From Streptococcus gordonii (GTDB lineage: Bacteria > Bacillota > Bacilli > Lactobacillales > Streptococcaceae): a stretch of 64,000 bases of DNA. Positions 22,658 to 32,558 of the stretch are shown here, one piece after another. The stretch spans positions 62,001 through 126,000 of the forward strand of contig NZ_LQWV01000040.1 in the NCBI RefSeq assembly GCF_001553855.1, read 5' to 3'. A program made the translations under genes and the position numbers. Below the pieces are notes generated by a model, which was not told the DNA's origin, searched no databases, and saw nothing but the letters and a program-made list of their open reading frames with translations. Each line of letters opens with the position of its first letter. Positions within the stretch are counted from its first letter, which is position 1.

Positions 22658-23326
22658 CTATTGAAAGAAGACAAAGAGAACAAAGGCAAACAAATTATTG
22701 GCCATATGCAAAGCAATCGCATACCGTATATCTTTCCTACATAAATAGCCTAAGGCAAAGATAACTCCCATAATAAAATACGTTAGAAATTGACCTGGGG
22801 TTGCTGGTCTATGAAGTAGAGAAAATAAAGTAGAGGAGGCAAGAATATAGAGTAACTTTCGTAAGGAGGTCACTTGCTTTGAGAAAAAAAACTTAGCCAT
22901 AAATCCTCGAGTCAGCAATTCTTCAACAATCGGTGCAAGGAAAACAACAAAAATAAAAGCAAATGCAGGCTGATAGGCAATTAGCATTTCTACATTATTT
23001 TGATTTTCCGACGGATTCGTGGGCATTAATTCTTGGAAAATTATAAAAGCAATCAAAAGAATGACCGGTAGCCAAACAGAAGAGATTATCCTTGTTTTTT
23101 TTACCTCTAATTTCAAATCATGCTGATACCATTTCCACAAAGGAATAATATATAAAGCCGATAAGAATAAAAGGATCGGTAGGGCAATATATTGAGAGGT
23201 TCCCATCATCAGAGATTCTAAGACACTAGAAATGATGCTTGAAAAAATAACAAAATAAGACAATATAACTAATGAATAAAGTCCTAAATGGGCAAGAAAT
23301 GTTTTGATGTTCTTTGTATTCTTCAT
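22658..23326 (-). CDS. CPBP-family intramembrane protease
   Basis: A 222-residue membrane protein of the CPBP (Abi) family, prenyl-endopeptidase-like glutamic proteases. Motif 1 APIVEELLTRGFM (EExxxR) is near residue 130-142 and motif 3 HMANN in the last membrane segment near 207. At least six hydrophobic segments. Such proteins process or protect against peptides and are often linked to bacteriocins in lactic acid bacteria. Last gene of an operon behind an XRE regulator; the substrate is unknown. Confidence 0.8.
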   Translation of the reverse strand: MKNTKNIKTFLAHLGLYSLVILSYFVIFSSIISSVLESLMMGTSQYIALPILLFLSALYIIPLWKWYQHDLKLEVKKTRIISSVWLPVILLIAFIIFQELMPTNPSENQNNVEMLIAYQPAFAFIFVVFLAPIVEELLTRGFMAKFFFSKQVTSLRKLLYILASSTLFSLLHRPATPGQFLTYFIMGVIFALGYLCRKDIRYAIALHMANNLFAFVLFVFFQ

Positions 23327-23330
23327 ATTT

Positions 23331-23870
23331 CTAATCCTTTCGATAAATATTTAGACCAACTTCGGTATCTTCAACAAGAATTTCTTCCTTCTGACTAATA
23401 AGTATATAAGACAAATAAAAATCACCGATACAAGAGGCTGCATGAATACTAGCCAGAGCAATGTAGGAAGGGCTGGATAGCCATTCAAGTTCACAACAGA
23501 CTGTTAAAAAGAGACTGATCAAAACAAAGGGTGCCAGAGCAATGATCAACATCTTACCCCTGCTATAAAAACTCCCAGGGCTAGTCGCGTAGGCCATACC
23601 GTTTCTAAAACCAAATTTGACCTTCGTTTTTTCATCACCAAAGATCTTGAAGAAAAAGCCATGGATCAGCTCATGTACAACCAGCAAGACGAACAAGTAT
23701 AAAAAGTCTGTAAAGACGAACAGCCCCTCGTCTTCTTCTAGCAATTCAAGTGCTACCCAAGCAAAGAAAAAGAGAAAAGGAAGGATTAATAAAAGAGCTC
23801 CTATATTAAGCCAAAGGTTCGTTTTCTTATCCGTTAAAAAGTCAATCTTTCTCAGTAATTTCATAGTCAA
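23331..23870 (-). CDS. DUF3267-type putative zinc metalloprotease, membrane
   Basis: A 179-residue membrane protein with HELIHG (HExxH zinc motif) at about residues 66-71 inside a hydrophobic stretch, then FGFRNGMAYATSPGSFYSRGKMLIIALAPF, the block typical of DUF3267 proteins. Four hydrophobic segments. Function is not established for the family. It ends 4 bp before the CPBP gene and follows the DUF3169 gene by 12 bp, so it is surely cotranscribed with them. Two unrelated membrane proteases in one operon is noteworthy. Confidence 0.75.
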   Translation of the reverse strand: MTMKLLRKIDFLTDKKTNLWLNIGALLLILPFLFFFAWVALELLEEDEGLFVFTDFLYLFVLLVVHELIHGFFFKIFGDEKTKVKFGFRNGMAYATSPGSFYSRGKMLIIALAPFVLISLFLTVCCELEWLSSPSYIALASIHAASCIGDFYLSYILISQKEEILVEDTEVGLNIYRKD

Positions 23871-23882
23871 TTCTTTCTTCTT

Positions 23883-24623
23883 TTATTTAAAGTACTTTTT
23901 AACCATAGGATAGAACATGACATTGATATAAATGAAAATAATGGTCAGTACGATATAAGCTGAAACAACATTCATCGGAGTCAGTAAGCCCACCAACCAC
24001 ATAAGAACATATAGGCTAGGAATGACCCGCTGATTTAGGTTAAAGAGGATCAAAAAGCTCTGTTCATAGTTAGCTTGTAGTTCTCCCTCGTCAAAGGAAA
24101 AAGCAAATTTCTTCATTTCTTCAACGGTAGGTGCTATCGATAGTTTATATTTTCGGATTTTCTGTGTCGTCTTGAGCAATACTATTTGGGCAATTACAAG
24201 GGCTAGAAGAATAACTCCATCATATAGATTAATCCAAAACACCGCACCAGCTTCTAATAATGGAAAAACATAGTTTACACCAACAAATAAGGTAAATAAA
24301 GTCAAGGCGGAGGTGACATTAAATAAGATCGTCACAGATTCTAACGTTTTAAAGGTTTGACGATAAAGTTCATACTCCTTATCTTCATCCTCTTCTTTCT
24401 CCATAGACAGATGATACTTATTTGCTTGGTAGATTAAATAAAAGGTTAAAGGATAGAGGATGGTTAAGCATACACGTCCTATGTTTTGTAGTAGTCCTAC
24501 ATTCAAAAAACTTGGCCAAGAGACATGTTCAATGCGAGCAGCAAAGAAGCCGATTGCTCCTCCAATGATTATGGCTAGAATTAAGAAAATTACATTTCTC
24601 ATTATTCTTTTTTTCGTTGTCAT
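23883..24623 (-). CDS. DUF3169-type membrane protein
   Basis: A 246-residue integral membrane protein, about six hydrophobic segments, with a charged loop near residues 75-85 (MEKEEDEDKEYELYRQ). I take it as a DUF3169 protein, a Firmicute family without known function that is often adjacent to small XRE regulators. Its ATG overlaps the stop of the 80-residue gene by 4 bp (ATGA). Confidence 0.65.
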   Translation of the reverse strand: MTTKKRIMRNVIFLILAIIIGGAIGFFAARIEHVSWPSFLNVGLLQNIGRVCLTILYPLTFYLIYQANKYHLSMEKEEDEDKEYELYRQTFKTLESVTILFNVTSALTLFTLFVGVNYVFPLLEAGAVFWINLYDGVILLALVIAQIVLLKTTQKIRKYKLSIAPTVEEMKKFAFSFDEGELQANYEQSFLILFNLNQRVIPSLYVLMWLVGLLTPMNVVSAYIVLTIIFIYINVMFYPMVKKYFK

Positions 24624-24862
24624 GATTTTCCTTTCCTATCTCTCAATCTAGAGTTTATACTCGACTTACCGCTAGCTTTTCGTTTATGGCTTATTCTTTT
24701 ATCTAGGATAGCTGCTAGAGTGAGATAAAACACAACAGCCCATTCTAACCTCAGGGGCAATTCTATTTGAAGTAGCCCTGCATCTTTTAAAACATAAGAC
24801 AAGACATAAACAATAAACAAAGATAAAAGCAAAAGTTGACTATTATTTCTAAGTTGTTTCAT
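24620..24862 (-). CDS. Small two-segment membrane protein, unknown
   Basis: 80 residues: hydrophobic segments at about 10-28 and 36-54, then a strongly basic tail (DKRISHKRKASGKSS). Not recognised. It is linked by 4-bp ATGA overlaps to both the XRE regulator upstream and the DUF3169 gene downstream, the strongest evidence that it is a real gene. Confidence 0.65.
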   Translation of the reverse strand: MKQLRNNSQLLLLSLFIVYVLSYVLKDAGLLQIELPLRLEWAVVFYLTLAAILDKRISHKRKASGKSSINSRLRDRKGKS

Positions 24863-25062
24863 TCTTCCTCGATTCTAAAAACGTTCTCGACAGTTTCTCC
24901 AAAAATATGAGCAATTTTCAACGCAATGATGATAGAGGGAGTGTACTCGCCTCGTTCCAAGAGACTGATAGTCTGTCTGGATACTTCTGCTCTCCTTGCT
25001 AACTCTGTCTGATTGAGGCCATCTCGTGCTCGCAACTCCTTGAGACGATTCTTTAATTTCAT
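24859..25062 (-). CDS. XRE-family transcriptional regulator (single HTH domain)
   Basis: A 67-residue Cro/CI-type protein that is essentially only a helix-turn-helix: LNQTELARRAEVSRQTISLLERGEYTPS at residues 15-42 (split LNQTELARRAEVSR / QTISLLERGEYTPS). The start MKLKNRLKELR at 25062 has an SD-like GAGAGGG; a 5-residue longer frame is possible. Such compact repressors usually autoregulate, and a TTGACAA palindrome overlaps the -35 box of this operon (25452-25477). Confidence 0.85.
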   Translation of the reverse strand: MKLKNRLKELRARDGLNQTELARRAEVSRQTISLLERGEYTPSIIIALKIAHIFGETVENVFRIEEE

Positions 25063-25073
25063 GAAATTCCCTC

Positions 25074-25403
25074 TCAATTCTCCAGCAATTCAACAGACCG
25101 AATATCTTCAATGCGCATAAGTTTCGTTTTTTTCTGGCCTTTTTTATCTGTTTTACTAAGCTTAACCCAGTCTTCATCCACATCCACTACAAGCCAATCA
25201 TTTGTCCCAATCAATTCACTTGTAATCATTGGTTTCTTTCCAATCATCTCTTTTAAAAATCGTGACATTGTTTTCTCTCCTTTTCTATTTCTTTCTAAAG
25301 ACTTTAGCCGTCCCTGCATCCGTTTTAACTTATTGAAAGAATCAATCCCAAAGATAAAAACCATAAAAGTCATCGGAAACAAGAACCATAAGAATACATT
25401 CAT
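25074..25403 (-). CDS. Membrane-anchored small protein, unknown
   Basis: 109 residues with an N-terminal hydrophobic segment (residues 3-20), a basic linker (KLKRMQGRLKSLERNRKGEK), and a soluble C-terminal half (NDWLVVDVDEDWVKLSKTD) that could be a small beta domain. GGAGG SD before the ATG. First gene of the cassette, 11 bp before the XRE gene. Not recognised. Confidence 0.7.
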   Translation of the reverse strand: MNVFLWFLFPMTFMVFIFGIDSFNKLKRMQGRLKSLERNRKGEKTMSRFLKEMIGKKPMITSELIGTNDWLVVDVDEDWVKLSKTDKKGQKKTKLMRIEDIRSVELLEN

Positions 25404-25432
25404 AAGCGTCCCTCCATTTCCTGTTCAAAAGT

Positions 25433-25497
25433 ATTGTAACAGATTCTTTCCTTTTTGACAAGTATCTTTGTCAAAAAAATAATAATCCTTGTCAAAA
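25433..25497 (-). promoter_or_regulatory. Promoter and palindromic operator of the XRE cassette
   Basis: Minus-strand TTGTCA (25456-25461), 17-bp spacer, TACAAT (25433-25438). Perfect 10-bp arms TTTTTGACAA (25452-25461) and TTGTCAAAAA (25468-25477) lie 6 bp apart and cover the -35 box; another half site TTGTCAAAA is at 25489-25497. This is the layout of an autorepressor operator. Confidence 0.7.
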
Positions 25498-25549
25498 GTA
25501 CTATTATCATAGACAAAAAAGAATCCAGCTCAAACTGAATCCTTTTCCT

Positions 25550-26695
25550 TTATTCATCTACTTCTGAAAATACTTCTTTTAAAACAGTAATCCCCTGCTG
25601 GATTTCCTCCCTGCTGATGGTCAAAGGCGGCAAGAGACGGATAACATTCTCTCCGGCGGTCAGGATAATCAAGCCTTTCTGACGAGCAGCTTCAACAATC
25701 TTTGACAGACTGGAACTTGTTTCAATCCCGATCATCATGCCTAGGCCTCGAACAGCAGAAATCTTTGGATGGTCCTGAAAGGCAAGCTGAAGCTGCTTCA
25801 TCAAGATGGCACTCTTAGACCTGACTTCTTCCAGAAAGTCCGCCTCTTTCATGATATGCAAGGTCTCCAAGGCAGCTGCCATGGCTAATTTATTGCCACC
25901 AAAGGTGGAGCCGTGACTGCCAGGCCCAAGAGCGGAAGCCAATCTGGATTTTCCTAATAGAGCACCTGCAGGTAGGCCATTGGCCAGACCCTTAGCCAGT
26001 GTCACAATATCCGGTATAATCCCATAATGCTCAAAGGAATAAAGCTGACCAGTGCGCCCCATACCTGTCTGTACCTCATCAACAATCAGCAAAATCCCCT
26101 CTCGTTGGCAAAAATCAGCCAAAACTTTGACAAAGCTTGCTTCTGCTGGACGAACTCCTGATTCTCCTTGGACCAATTCCAACATGACAGCTGCCGTATC
26201 CTGATTGACTAAGTCTTCTACGCTGGCCAAATCATTGTAAACCGCATAGCTGAAATGAGGCACCCCATCACCAAATCCTTCCTTGATCTTATCCTGTCCT
26301 GTTGCGGCCATAGCGCCAAAGGTACGACCGTGAAAGGATTGCTGAAAAGTGATAATGCCTTGCTTGCCAGTAGCCTTACGAGCTAGCTTAATAGCTGCTT
26401 CATTGGCTTCCGCTCCGCTATTACAGAAAAAAGCCAAATAATCATAAAAACCCGCCAACTCTTGAGCCACCTGCTCTTGCAGAGAGCTAAGATAGAGATT
26501 GGGACTGTGCCAGATGCGCCCTGCTTGCTGGATCAAAGCCTGCTGGACCTGGGGGTGAAAGCCAAGATTGGTTACGCCAATCCCCGATGAAAAATCCAAA
26601 TAAGCCTTTTCCTCACTGTCAATCAGATAGGAGCCCTCTGCTTTAACAAACTCAATAGGCGCCCGCTTGTAGTTTTCAAATAAATAAGTCATCAT
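25550..26695 (-). CDS. argD: Acetylornithine aminotransferase
   Basis: PLP enzyme converting N-acetylglutamate semialdehyde to N-acetylornithine. 381 residues of the class III fold. The PLP-binding lysine is in PDIVTLAKGLANGLPAGAL; DEVQTGMGRTG holds the cofactor-binding Asp. The start ATG shares one base with the stop of argB (TAATG). Last gene of argC-J-B-D. Confidence 0.93.
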   Translation of the reverse strand: MMTYLFENYKRAPIEFVKAEGSYLIDSEEKAYLDFSSGIGVTNLGFHPQVQQALIQQAGRIWHSPNLYLSSLQEQVAQELAGFYDYLAFFCNSGAEANEAAIKLARKATGKQGIITFQQSFHGRTFGAMAATGQDKIKEGFGDGVPHFSYAVYNDLASVEDLVNQDTAAVMLELVQGESGVRPAEASFVKVLADFCQREGILLIVDEVQTGMGRTGQLYSFEHYGIIPDIVTLAKGLANGLPAGALLGKSRLASALGPGSHGSTFGGNKLAMAAALETLHIMKEADFLEEVRSKSAILMKQLQLAFQDHPKISAVRGLGMMIGIETSSSLSKIVEAARQKGLIILTAGENVIRLLPPLTISREEIQQGITVLKEVFSEVDE

Positions 26696-27432
26696 TATCC
26701 CTCTGCTATCAAGGTGCCCGTCAAAAGATTATCACCAATCAGAACCTGCCCGACACCGGAAAGCACAGTCTGGACAGCACTCTCAATCTTAGGAATCATG
26801 CCGCCCTTAATGACACCTGTCTGAATCTTCTTGGACACCTGACTGGTCAGAAGTTGAGGCAGGACTTTTTTATCCTCTAAAACTCCTTCTATATCTGTCA
26901 TCAGGATTAGCTTCTCTGCCTGCAAGCTGCTGGCAACTGCCGCAGCCAGATAGTCTGCATTGATATTTAAGAGATCGCCAGTTACATTTTGTCCTAGCGA
27001 AGCTAGCACCGGGACCATATCCGCAGCCAGCAACTGCTCTAGATAAGCAGTTTGAATGGCCGTCACCTGACCGACATAGCCATAGAGATCTTTATCGATA
27101 AAATCTGCCGAAACTGTCTTTCCCAAATGTGAAACCAGTTGAAGACTTTCAATATCTGAATCGTTCAGTTCTTGTGTCAGTGTCCGGCCAACTTGACCTA
27201 GCAAGGCCTGCTGAATGATAGGCAAGTCAGACTTAGCTGTCACCCGCAACCCCTTAACCTTGCGAGTAGGCAGCTGACGCTCTTTCATAAGTTGGTTAAT
27301 GACCAGACCGCCCCCGTGAACGACCACGATTTTCTTACCAGCTGCTATCCATTCTTTCATCTGCTTGATAAACTTATCAGACAGCTTTTGCGCAGCAACA
27401 CCGCCAATTTTTATAACAATCACATCTTTCAT
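26695..27432 (-). CDS. argB: Acetylglutamate kinase
   Basis: Phosphorylates N-acetylglutamate. 245 residues of the amino-acid kinase fold; the N-terminal IKIGGVAAQ and VVVHGGGLVINQLM contact ATP and substrate, and LNINADYLAAAVASSL is the conserved substrate block. Slightly short, lacking the N-terminal helix found in arginine-inhibited hexameric enzymes, so direct arginine feedback through that helix is unlikely. 11 bp after argJ. Confidence 0.93.
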   Translation of the reverse strand: MKDVIVIKIGGVAAQKLSDKFIKQMKEWIAAGKKIVVVHGGGLVINQLMKERQLPTRKVKGLRVTAKSDLPIIQQALLGQVGRTLTQELNDSDIESLQLVSHLGKTVSADFIDKDLYGYVGQVTAIQTAYLEQLLAADMVPVLASLGQNVTGDLLNINADYLAAAVASSLQAEKLILMTDIEGVLEDKKVLPQLLTSQVSKKIQTGVIKGGMIPKIESAVQTVLSGVGQVLIGDNLLTGTLIAEG

Positions 27433-27443
27433 TGCATTTCTCC

Positions 27444-28637
27444 TTAGGTTCTATAGAGGGCATTGATTTTCACATAATCATAGGATAGATCGCAGCCCCA
27501 TGCCTGAGCTTCAGAGTCCCCATCGTGCAGGTCAATGGTCAAGGTCAGCAGCTCTCCAGCCATGGCATCACTCGTCTCCTCAGAGTCAAAAGCCACAGGG
27601 CTAGAAGCCTGCATGACTGGAATCCCCTCAATCCAAATATCAATATTATCTACTGAGACATCTGCTCCCGCATAGCCAATAGCTGCTAAGATGCGGCCCC
27701 AATTGGGATCTTGACCAAAGATAGCTGTTTTGACCAGGCTAGAGCCAACGACACTCTTGGCAATCATACGGCCGCTCTGTTCATCCTTGGCATGCCGAAC
27801 ATTGACCTCAATCAACTTGGTCGCTCCTTCGCCATCCTTGGCAATTTTCCTAGCCAAGTCAGCCATAAGATAGCGGAGCATCTTAGAAAACTTTTCAAAT
27901 TCTTCCGTATTTGGCAGAATTTCCTCATTTTGTTGGAAGCCGTTCGCCATGACTAATACCATGTCATTGGTCGATGTATCTCCATCCACCGTGATTTGGT
28001 TGAAAGTCGTCTCAACATGCTGGCTGAGAGCCGCTTGCAGGGTTGCGCTAGAAATATTAGCGTCACAAGTGATAAAGGCCAGCATGGTCGCCATATTCGG
28101 ATGAATCATGCCCGATCCCTTAGCCACTCCTGCCATAGTCACCAGGTCTGAGCCAAACTCTTCTGTGACTACACAGGTCTTAGTACAAGTATCCGTCGTC
28201 AAGATAGCCTCAGCAAAATCTTCTGCCTTGCCACTCACCAGAATCTGTGACAGGCCATTTTTCAGAGCATCCATTGGAAGCTGCTCGCCGATGACTCCTG
28301 TAGAAGCCAGACCTACCAAGTCGGGCTCAATCTTCAGCTTTTGAGCAGTCAATCGCTGCATCTCATAGGCAGCATCTAGTCCCTGCTGGCCTGTGCAGGA
28401 ATTAGCAATACCAGAATTAACCACTATTGCCTGCAATTTCTGACTCTTTTGGATTGAGGCTTTGGTCACTAGAAGTGGAGCAGCAATGACCTTATTCGTC
28501 GTATAAACTCCTGCCACACTGGCCGGCACTTCTGATACAATCCAGCCAAAATCCAACTTCTTTTTCTTAAAGCCAGCGTGTAAACCATCAGCCGAAAAGC
28601 CTAGCGGACTGGCAATCGTTCCATCAATAATCTTCAT
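27444..28637 (-). CDS. argJ: Bifunctional ornithine acetyltransferase / N-acetylglutamate synthase
   Basis: Recycles the acetyl group from N-acetylornithine to glutamate. 397 residues as one precursor that self-cleaves at the conserved Ala-Thr in HPNMATMLAFITCDA (around residue 185-190) to give alpha and beta chains. Whether it is mono- or bifunctional cannot be read; no separate argA or argE is in the window. Between argC (17 bp) and argB (11 bp). Confidence 0.94.
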   Translation of the reverse strand: MKIIDGTIASPLGFSADGLHAGFKKKKLDFGWIVSEVPASVAGVYTTNKVIAAPLLVTKASIQKSQKLQAIVVNSGIANSCTGQQGLDAAYEMQRLTAQKLKIEPDLVGLASTGVIGEQLPMDALKNGLSQILVSGKAEDFAEAILTTDTCTKTCVVTEEFGSDLVTMAGVAKGSGMIHPNMATMLAFITCDANISSATLQAALSQHVETTFNQITVDGDTSTNDMVLVMANGFQQNEEILPNTEEFEKFSKMLRYLMADLARKIAKDGEGATKLIEVNVRHAKDEQSGRMIAKSVVGSSLVKTAIFGQDPNWGRILAAIGYAGADVSVDNIDIWIEGIPVMQASSPVAFDSEETSDAMAGELLTLTIDLHDGDSEAQAWGCDLSYDYVKINALYRT

Positions 28638-28654
28638 ATCTAACCCTTTCTCAT

Positions 28655-29677
28655 CTAGACATAGAACGGTTGACTGAGCAGACCATCTGTTTCAGGGAAG
28701 ACCAGCATCAGATTCATATTTTGAACTGCCTGACCAGCAGCCCCTTTGATCAGGTTATCCAGCACAGCCACTACAGTTAAAATATTTGTCACAGGATTAT
28801 AGTCAAAACCAATATCTGCATAATTAGTACCAACAACTTGGTGCAGACTCGGCAGAGCTGCTTGAATACGGACAAAAGGCTTGTCCTGATAGCATTCCTG
28901 ATAAATAGCAGCCAGTTCTTCCCGAGTCAAAGGTTCTTTCAACTTGCTGTAAACCGTCGCTACAATGCCACGATTGACAGGAATGAGAGAAGTTGAAAAC
29001 TGAATCTGCTGTAATCTCTCATCAAAACGCTGCAATTGCTGTACAATCTCAGGAATATGCTGATGCTGATTCAGCTTGTAAGTCACATAGTTGTCGTGCA
29101 CTTGAACAAAATGGCTGGATGCAGCTGGATTTTTCCCAGCCCCTGTCAAACCGCTCTTGGCATCGACAATAATGGATTCCAGCTCAATAGCTTGAGCCTG
29201 TAGCAAGGGAATCAAGGCCAACTCTGTAGCCGTCGCATAACAGCCGGGATTGGCAATAAATCGCTCCCCCCTGACATCTGTAAACTCAGATAGACCATAA
29301 ATAAACTTTTTTTGAACATGGTCTTCAGCTGGCTCTTTCTGATACCATTTTTTATAAATATTCCCTGGCAAACGATGATCGCCAGATAGGTCAATAACTG
29401 GAAATCCCGCTTCTACAAAATCTTTTGACAAATCTTTAGCCACTCCGCTTGACGTTGCAAAGAAAACAAGATCTGCTCGTCGCATTATTTCCTGACTGTC
29501 GAAATCTTCTATTTTCAAGTCGCAAATCCCCTTCAAATGAGGATAAAGCTCTGACACTGGAGCCTCCATACCCTGACTGGCATGAAGGGAAACGACCTCC
29601 ACCTGCGGATGTTGCAGTAAAATACGGAGGAGTTCCATTCCTGAGTAACCAGTAATTCCTACAATCGAAATTCGCAT
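28655..29677 (-). CDS. argC: N-acetyl-gamma-glutamyl-phosphate reductase
   Basis: NADPH-dependent reduction of N-acetylglutamyl phosphate to the semialdehyde. 340 residues; N-terminal [21 protein letters not shown] is the Rossmann dinucleotide site, and the catalytic cysteine is in [16 protein letters not shown] (about residue 148). First gene of the ornithine operon, with SD GGAGG. Confidence 0.95.
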   Translation of the reverse strand: MRISIVGITGYSGMELLRILLQHPQVEVVSLHASQGMEAPVSELYPHLKGICDLKIEDFDSQEIMRRADLVFFATSSGVAKDLSKDFVEAGFPVIDLSGDHRLPGNIYKKWYQKEPAEDHVQKKFIYGLSEFTDVRGERFIANPGCYATATELALIPLLQAQAIELESIIVDAKSGLTGAGKNPAASSHFVQVHDNYVTYKLNQHQHIPEIVQQLQRFDERLQQIQFSTSLIPVNRGIVATVYSKLKEPLTREELAAIYQECYQDKPFVRIQAALPSLHQVVGTNYADIGFDYNPVTNILTVVAVLDNLIKGAAGQAVQNMNLMLVFPETDGLLSQPFYV

Positions 29678-29711
29678 ATTTTTAAAACACCTCCGTATAA
29701 ATATGCGTTTT

Positions 29712-29740
29712 ATTTTACGTATATTTCTTCACTTTGTCAA
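29712..29740 (-). promoter_or_regulatory. Sigma-A promoter of argCJBD
   Basis: Minus-strand TTGACA (29735-29740), 17 bp, TAAAAT (29712-29717), 35 bp before argC. An imperfect inverted repeat AAATATGCGT / ACGTATATTT overlaps the -10 region (29698-29726). Confidence 0.8.
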
Positions 29741-29743
29741 GCA

Positions 29744-29767
29744 TTTTTTGTATTTTTATACAAAAAA
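29744..29767. promoter_or_regulatory. Candidate arginine-repressor operator
   Basis: Perfect 10-bp arms TTTTTTGTAT and ATACAAAAAA around TTTT, starting 3 bp upstream of the argC -35 box. An AT-rich palindrome before the first arginine gene fits an ArgR site, but it does not match the classical TGAAT-type ARG box. Confidence 0.5.
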
Positions 29768-29870
29768 CTTCGAAAATAACATTATTTTTTGAAAAAAACA
29801 TTCATACTTTCTTTCCTAAAAGCAGAATATCTTCTTCTCATACTGAGAAGTGATGAAGCTGAGAGCACGG

Positions 29871-29904
29871 AAAAAGACCTATCCAAGTGGATAGATCTTT
29901 TTTT
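29871..29904 (-). terminator. Terminator after alaS (also T-rich on plus strand)
   Basis: AAAGACCTATCC and GGATAGATCTTT with loop AAGT; the single mismatch is a G-U pair on the minus strand, where TTTTT follows. It begins right behind the alaS stop. Confidence 0.85.
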
Positions 29905-29905
29905 C

Positions 29906-32524
29906 TTACAATTTATCTGCTACTGCATCCAAGAGTTCTTGGATTTTCGCTTGGTTGCTTCCTCCTGCCATGGCCATGTCTGGTTTACCACCACCACGTC
30001 CATCGACGATTGGAGCCAATTCTTTAACCAAGTTACCCGCGTGAATGTCTTTGGTCTTGCTTGCTACAAGGACATTAACTTTGTCACCGATAGCTGCAAC
30101 TAGGACAAGTACGTCAGAGTAGTCTTTTTGTTTCCAGTTATCCGCAAATGTACGAAGAGCACCTGCATCTGATACAGAAACTTGACTAGCAATATACCGG
30201 TGGCCCTTGACTTCCTTCACATCTTTGAAGACATCGCCTGCTGCTGCAGCTGCAGCTTTTTCTTTCAACTCTGCATTTTCTTTTTGCAATTGACGGAGTT
30301 GCTCTTGAAGTCCTTCGACTTTGTGAGGTACTTCCTTGAGTTGAGGTGCTTTCAAGGTAGCTGCTACTGCTTTCAGAGCGTCTTCTTGCTCACGGTAAGC
30401 TTCAAAGGCTTCCTTACCAGTTACCGCTAAGATACGGCGAGTACCTGAACCAATCCCTTCTTCTTTGACAATCTTGAAGAGACCAATCTCAGAAGTGTTG
30501 CCAACATGGGTACCACCACAGAGTTCCACTGAGTAGTCGCCGATGGTCACAACGCGGACTTCCTTACCATACTTCTCACCAAAGAGGGCCATAGCTCCCA
30601 TTTCTTTAGCAGTGTCAATATCTGTCTCAACAGTTTCCACTGCAATTGCTTCCCAAATTTTCTCATTGACCTGCTGTTCAATAGCACGCAATTCTTCAGG
30701 AGTTACGGCTTGGAAGTGCGTAAAGTCAAAGCGAAGGAATTCTACTTCGTTCAGAGAACCTGCTTGAGTCGCATGGTGACCAAGGATATTGTGAAGAGCT
30801 GCATGAAGCAGGTGAGTCGCTGTGTGATTCTTCATCACACGAAGACGACGGTCAGTATCAATCGCTAAAGTGTATTCTTGGTTCAAAGCAAGTGGTGCAA
30901 GAACTTCAACAGTATGAAGCGCTTGTCCATTTGGTGCTTTTTGAACATCTATCACAGTAGCAACAAGGTTTCCTGTAGCATCCAAGATTTGACCGTGGTC
31001 AGCTACTTGTCCACCCATTTCAGCGTAGAATGGTGTCTCTGCAAAGATAAGAGAGGCAGTTCCCTCTGAAACAGCTTCAACTTCAGCGTTTTCAGCTACG
31101 ATAGCCACCAACTTAGAAGGCAATTGGCTAGCATTGTAGTTGAAGACACTTTCTACAGTGATGTTTTGAAGGGTTTCATTTTGCATACCCATTGAGCCAC
31201 CTTTAACAGCTGACGCACGCGCACGTTCTTGCTGCTCTTTCATGGCTGCTTCAAAACCTTCTCGGTCTACAGTCATACCAGCTTCTTCAGCGATTTCTTC
31301 TGTCAATTCCACTGGGAATCCGTAAGTGTCGTAGAGTTTGAAGACATCTGAACCTGCAATCACTGATTGACCTTTTTCTTTCAAGTCTGCTACGATACCT
31401 TGGGCAAAGTGTTGACCTGAGTGAAGGGTACGGGCAAATGATTCTTCTTCGCTCTTCACGATTTTCTCGATAAAGTCACGTTTTTCAAGAACTTCTGGGT
31501 AGTAGCTTTCCATGATTTTTCCAACTGTTGGAACGAGTTTGTAAAGGAAAGGCTCATTGATGCCCAATTTTTGACCGTGCATAGACGCGCGACGGAGGAG
31601 ACGACGAAGGACATAGCCACGGCCTTCATTTCCTGGAAGAGCTCCATCTCCAATAGCAAATGAAAGGGAACGAATATGGTCAGCGATAACCTTGAAGCTC
31701 ATGTTGTCGCCATCTTGGTCGTAGACCTTACCTGACAACTTCTCAACTTCACGAATGATAGGCATGAAGAGGTCTGTTTCAAAGTTTGTCTTAGCCCCTT
31801 GGATAACGGCCACCAAACGCTCCAAACCAGCGCCCGTATCAATGTTCTTATGTGGCAATTCCTTGTATTCGCTACGAGGAACAGCAGGGTCTGCGTTAAA
31901 TTGTGACAAAACGATGTTCCAGATTTCAATGTAACGGTCGTTTTCGATATCTTCTGCAAGGAGACGAATACCGATATTTTCTGGGTCAAATGCTTCTCCG
32001 CGGTCAAAGAAAATCTCAGTATCAGGTCCAGAAGGTCCCGCACCGATTTCCCAGAAGTTGTCCTCGATTGGGATCAAGTGACTTGGATCCACTCCTACTT
32101 CAATCCAGCGATTGTAAGAATCTTTATCGTCTGGATAGTAGGTCATGTAGAGCTTGTCTTTGGGGAAGTCAAACCACTCTGGGCTTGTCAAAAGCTCATA
32201 AGCCCAAGTGATGGCTTCGTCACGGAAGTAATCCCCGATAGAGAAGTTCCCCAACATCTCAAACATGGTGTGGTGACGAGCAGTCTTCCCCACGTTTTCA
32301 ATGTCGTTGGTACGGATAGCTTTTTGCGCATTGGTAATCCGTGGATTTTCAGGCTTGATAGTTCCGTCAAAATATTTCTTAAGAGTTGCCACACCTGAGT
32401 TGATCCACAAAAGAGTTGGGTCATTTACAGGAACCAAGCTGACTGATGGTTCTACAGAGTGGCCTTTGCTTGCCCAAAAGTCTAACCACATTTGACGAAT
32501 TTGAGCACTTGACATTTGTTTCAT
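29906..32524 (-). CDS. alaS: Alanyl-tRNA synthetase
   Basis: Charges tRNA-Ala. 872 residues in the usual order: class II catalytic core from residue 1 ([15 protein letters not shown]), tRNA-recognition helices, editing domain with [11 protein letters not shown] (HxxxH) near 560 and CGGTHV near 660, coiled coil around 725-760 ([19 protein letters not shown]), and C-Ala domain ending [15 protein letters not shown]. Controlled by the Ala T-box upstream of the preceding small gene. Confidence 0.98.
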   Translation of the reverse strand: MKQMSSAQIRQMWLDFWASKGHSVEPSVSLVPVNDPTLLWINSGVATLKKYFDGTIKPENPRITNAQKAIRTNDIENVGKTARHHTMFEMLGNFSIGDYFRDEAITWAYELLTSPEWFDFPKDKLYMTYYPDDKDSYNRWIEVGVDPSHLIPIEDNFWEIGAGPSGPDTEIFFDRGEAFDPENIGIRLLAEDIENDRYIEIWNIVLSQFNADPAVPRSEYKELPHKNIDTGAGLERLVAVIQGAKTNFETDLFMPIIREVEKLSGKVYDQDGDNMSFKVIADHIRSLSFAIGDGALPGNEGRGYVLRRLLRRASMHGQKLGINEPFLYKLVPTVGKIMESYYPEVLEKRDFIEKIVKSEEESFARTLHSGQHFAQGIVADLKEKGQSVIAGSDVFKLYDTYGFPVELTEEIAEEAGMTVDREGFEAAMKEQQERARASAVKGGSMGMQNETLQNITVESVFNYNASQLPSKLVAIVAENAEVEAVSEGTASLIFAETPFYAEMGGQVADHGQILDATGNLVATVIDVQKAPNGQALHTVEVLAPLALNQEYTLAIDTDRRLRVMKNHTATHLLHAALHNILGHHATQAGSLNEVEFLRFDFTHFQAVTPEELRAIEQQVNEKIWEAIAVETVETDIDTAKEMGAMALFGEKYGKEVRVVTIGDYSVELCGGTHVGNTSEIGLFKIVKEEGIGSGTRRILAVTGKEAFEAYREQEDALKAVAATLKAPQLKEVPHKVEGLQEQLRQLQKENAELKEKAAAAAAGDVFKDVKEVKGHRYIASQVSVSDAGALRTFADNWKQKDYSDVLVLVAAIGDKVNVLVASKTKDIHAGNLVKELAPIVDGRGGGKPDMAMAGGSNQAKIQELLDAVADKL

Positions 32525-32558
32525 TTATTTTTCTCCTTAAATCTTTTCAATATTTTTC

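Noticed and set aside
25111..25458. Plus-strand 115-codon frame over the 109-residue gene and the XRE operator
   Set aside because: Composition (Ser/Phe runs) and lack of an SD; the minus-strand genes have SDs and overlapping starts.
29789..30103. Plus-strand 104-codon frame across the alaS end and its terminator
   Set aside because: It crosses the alaS terminator hairpin and overlaps alaS; no promoter or SD.
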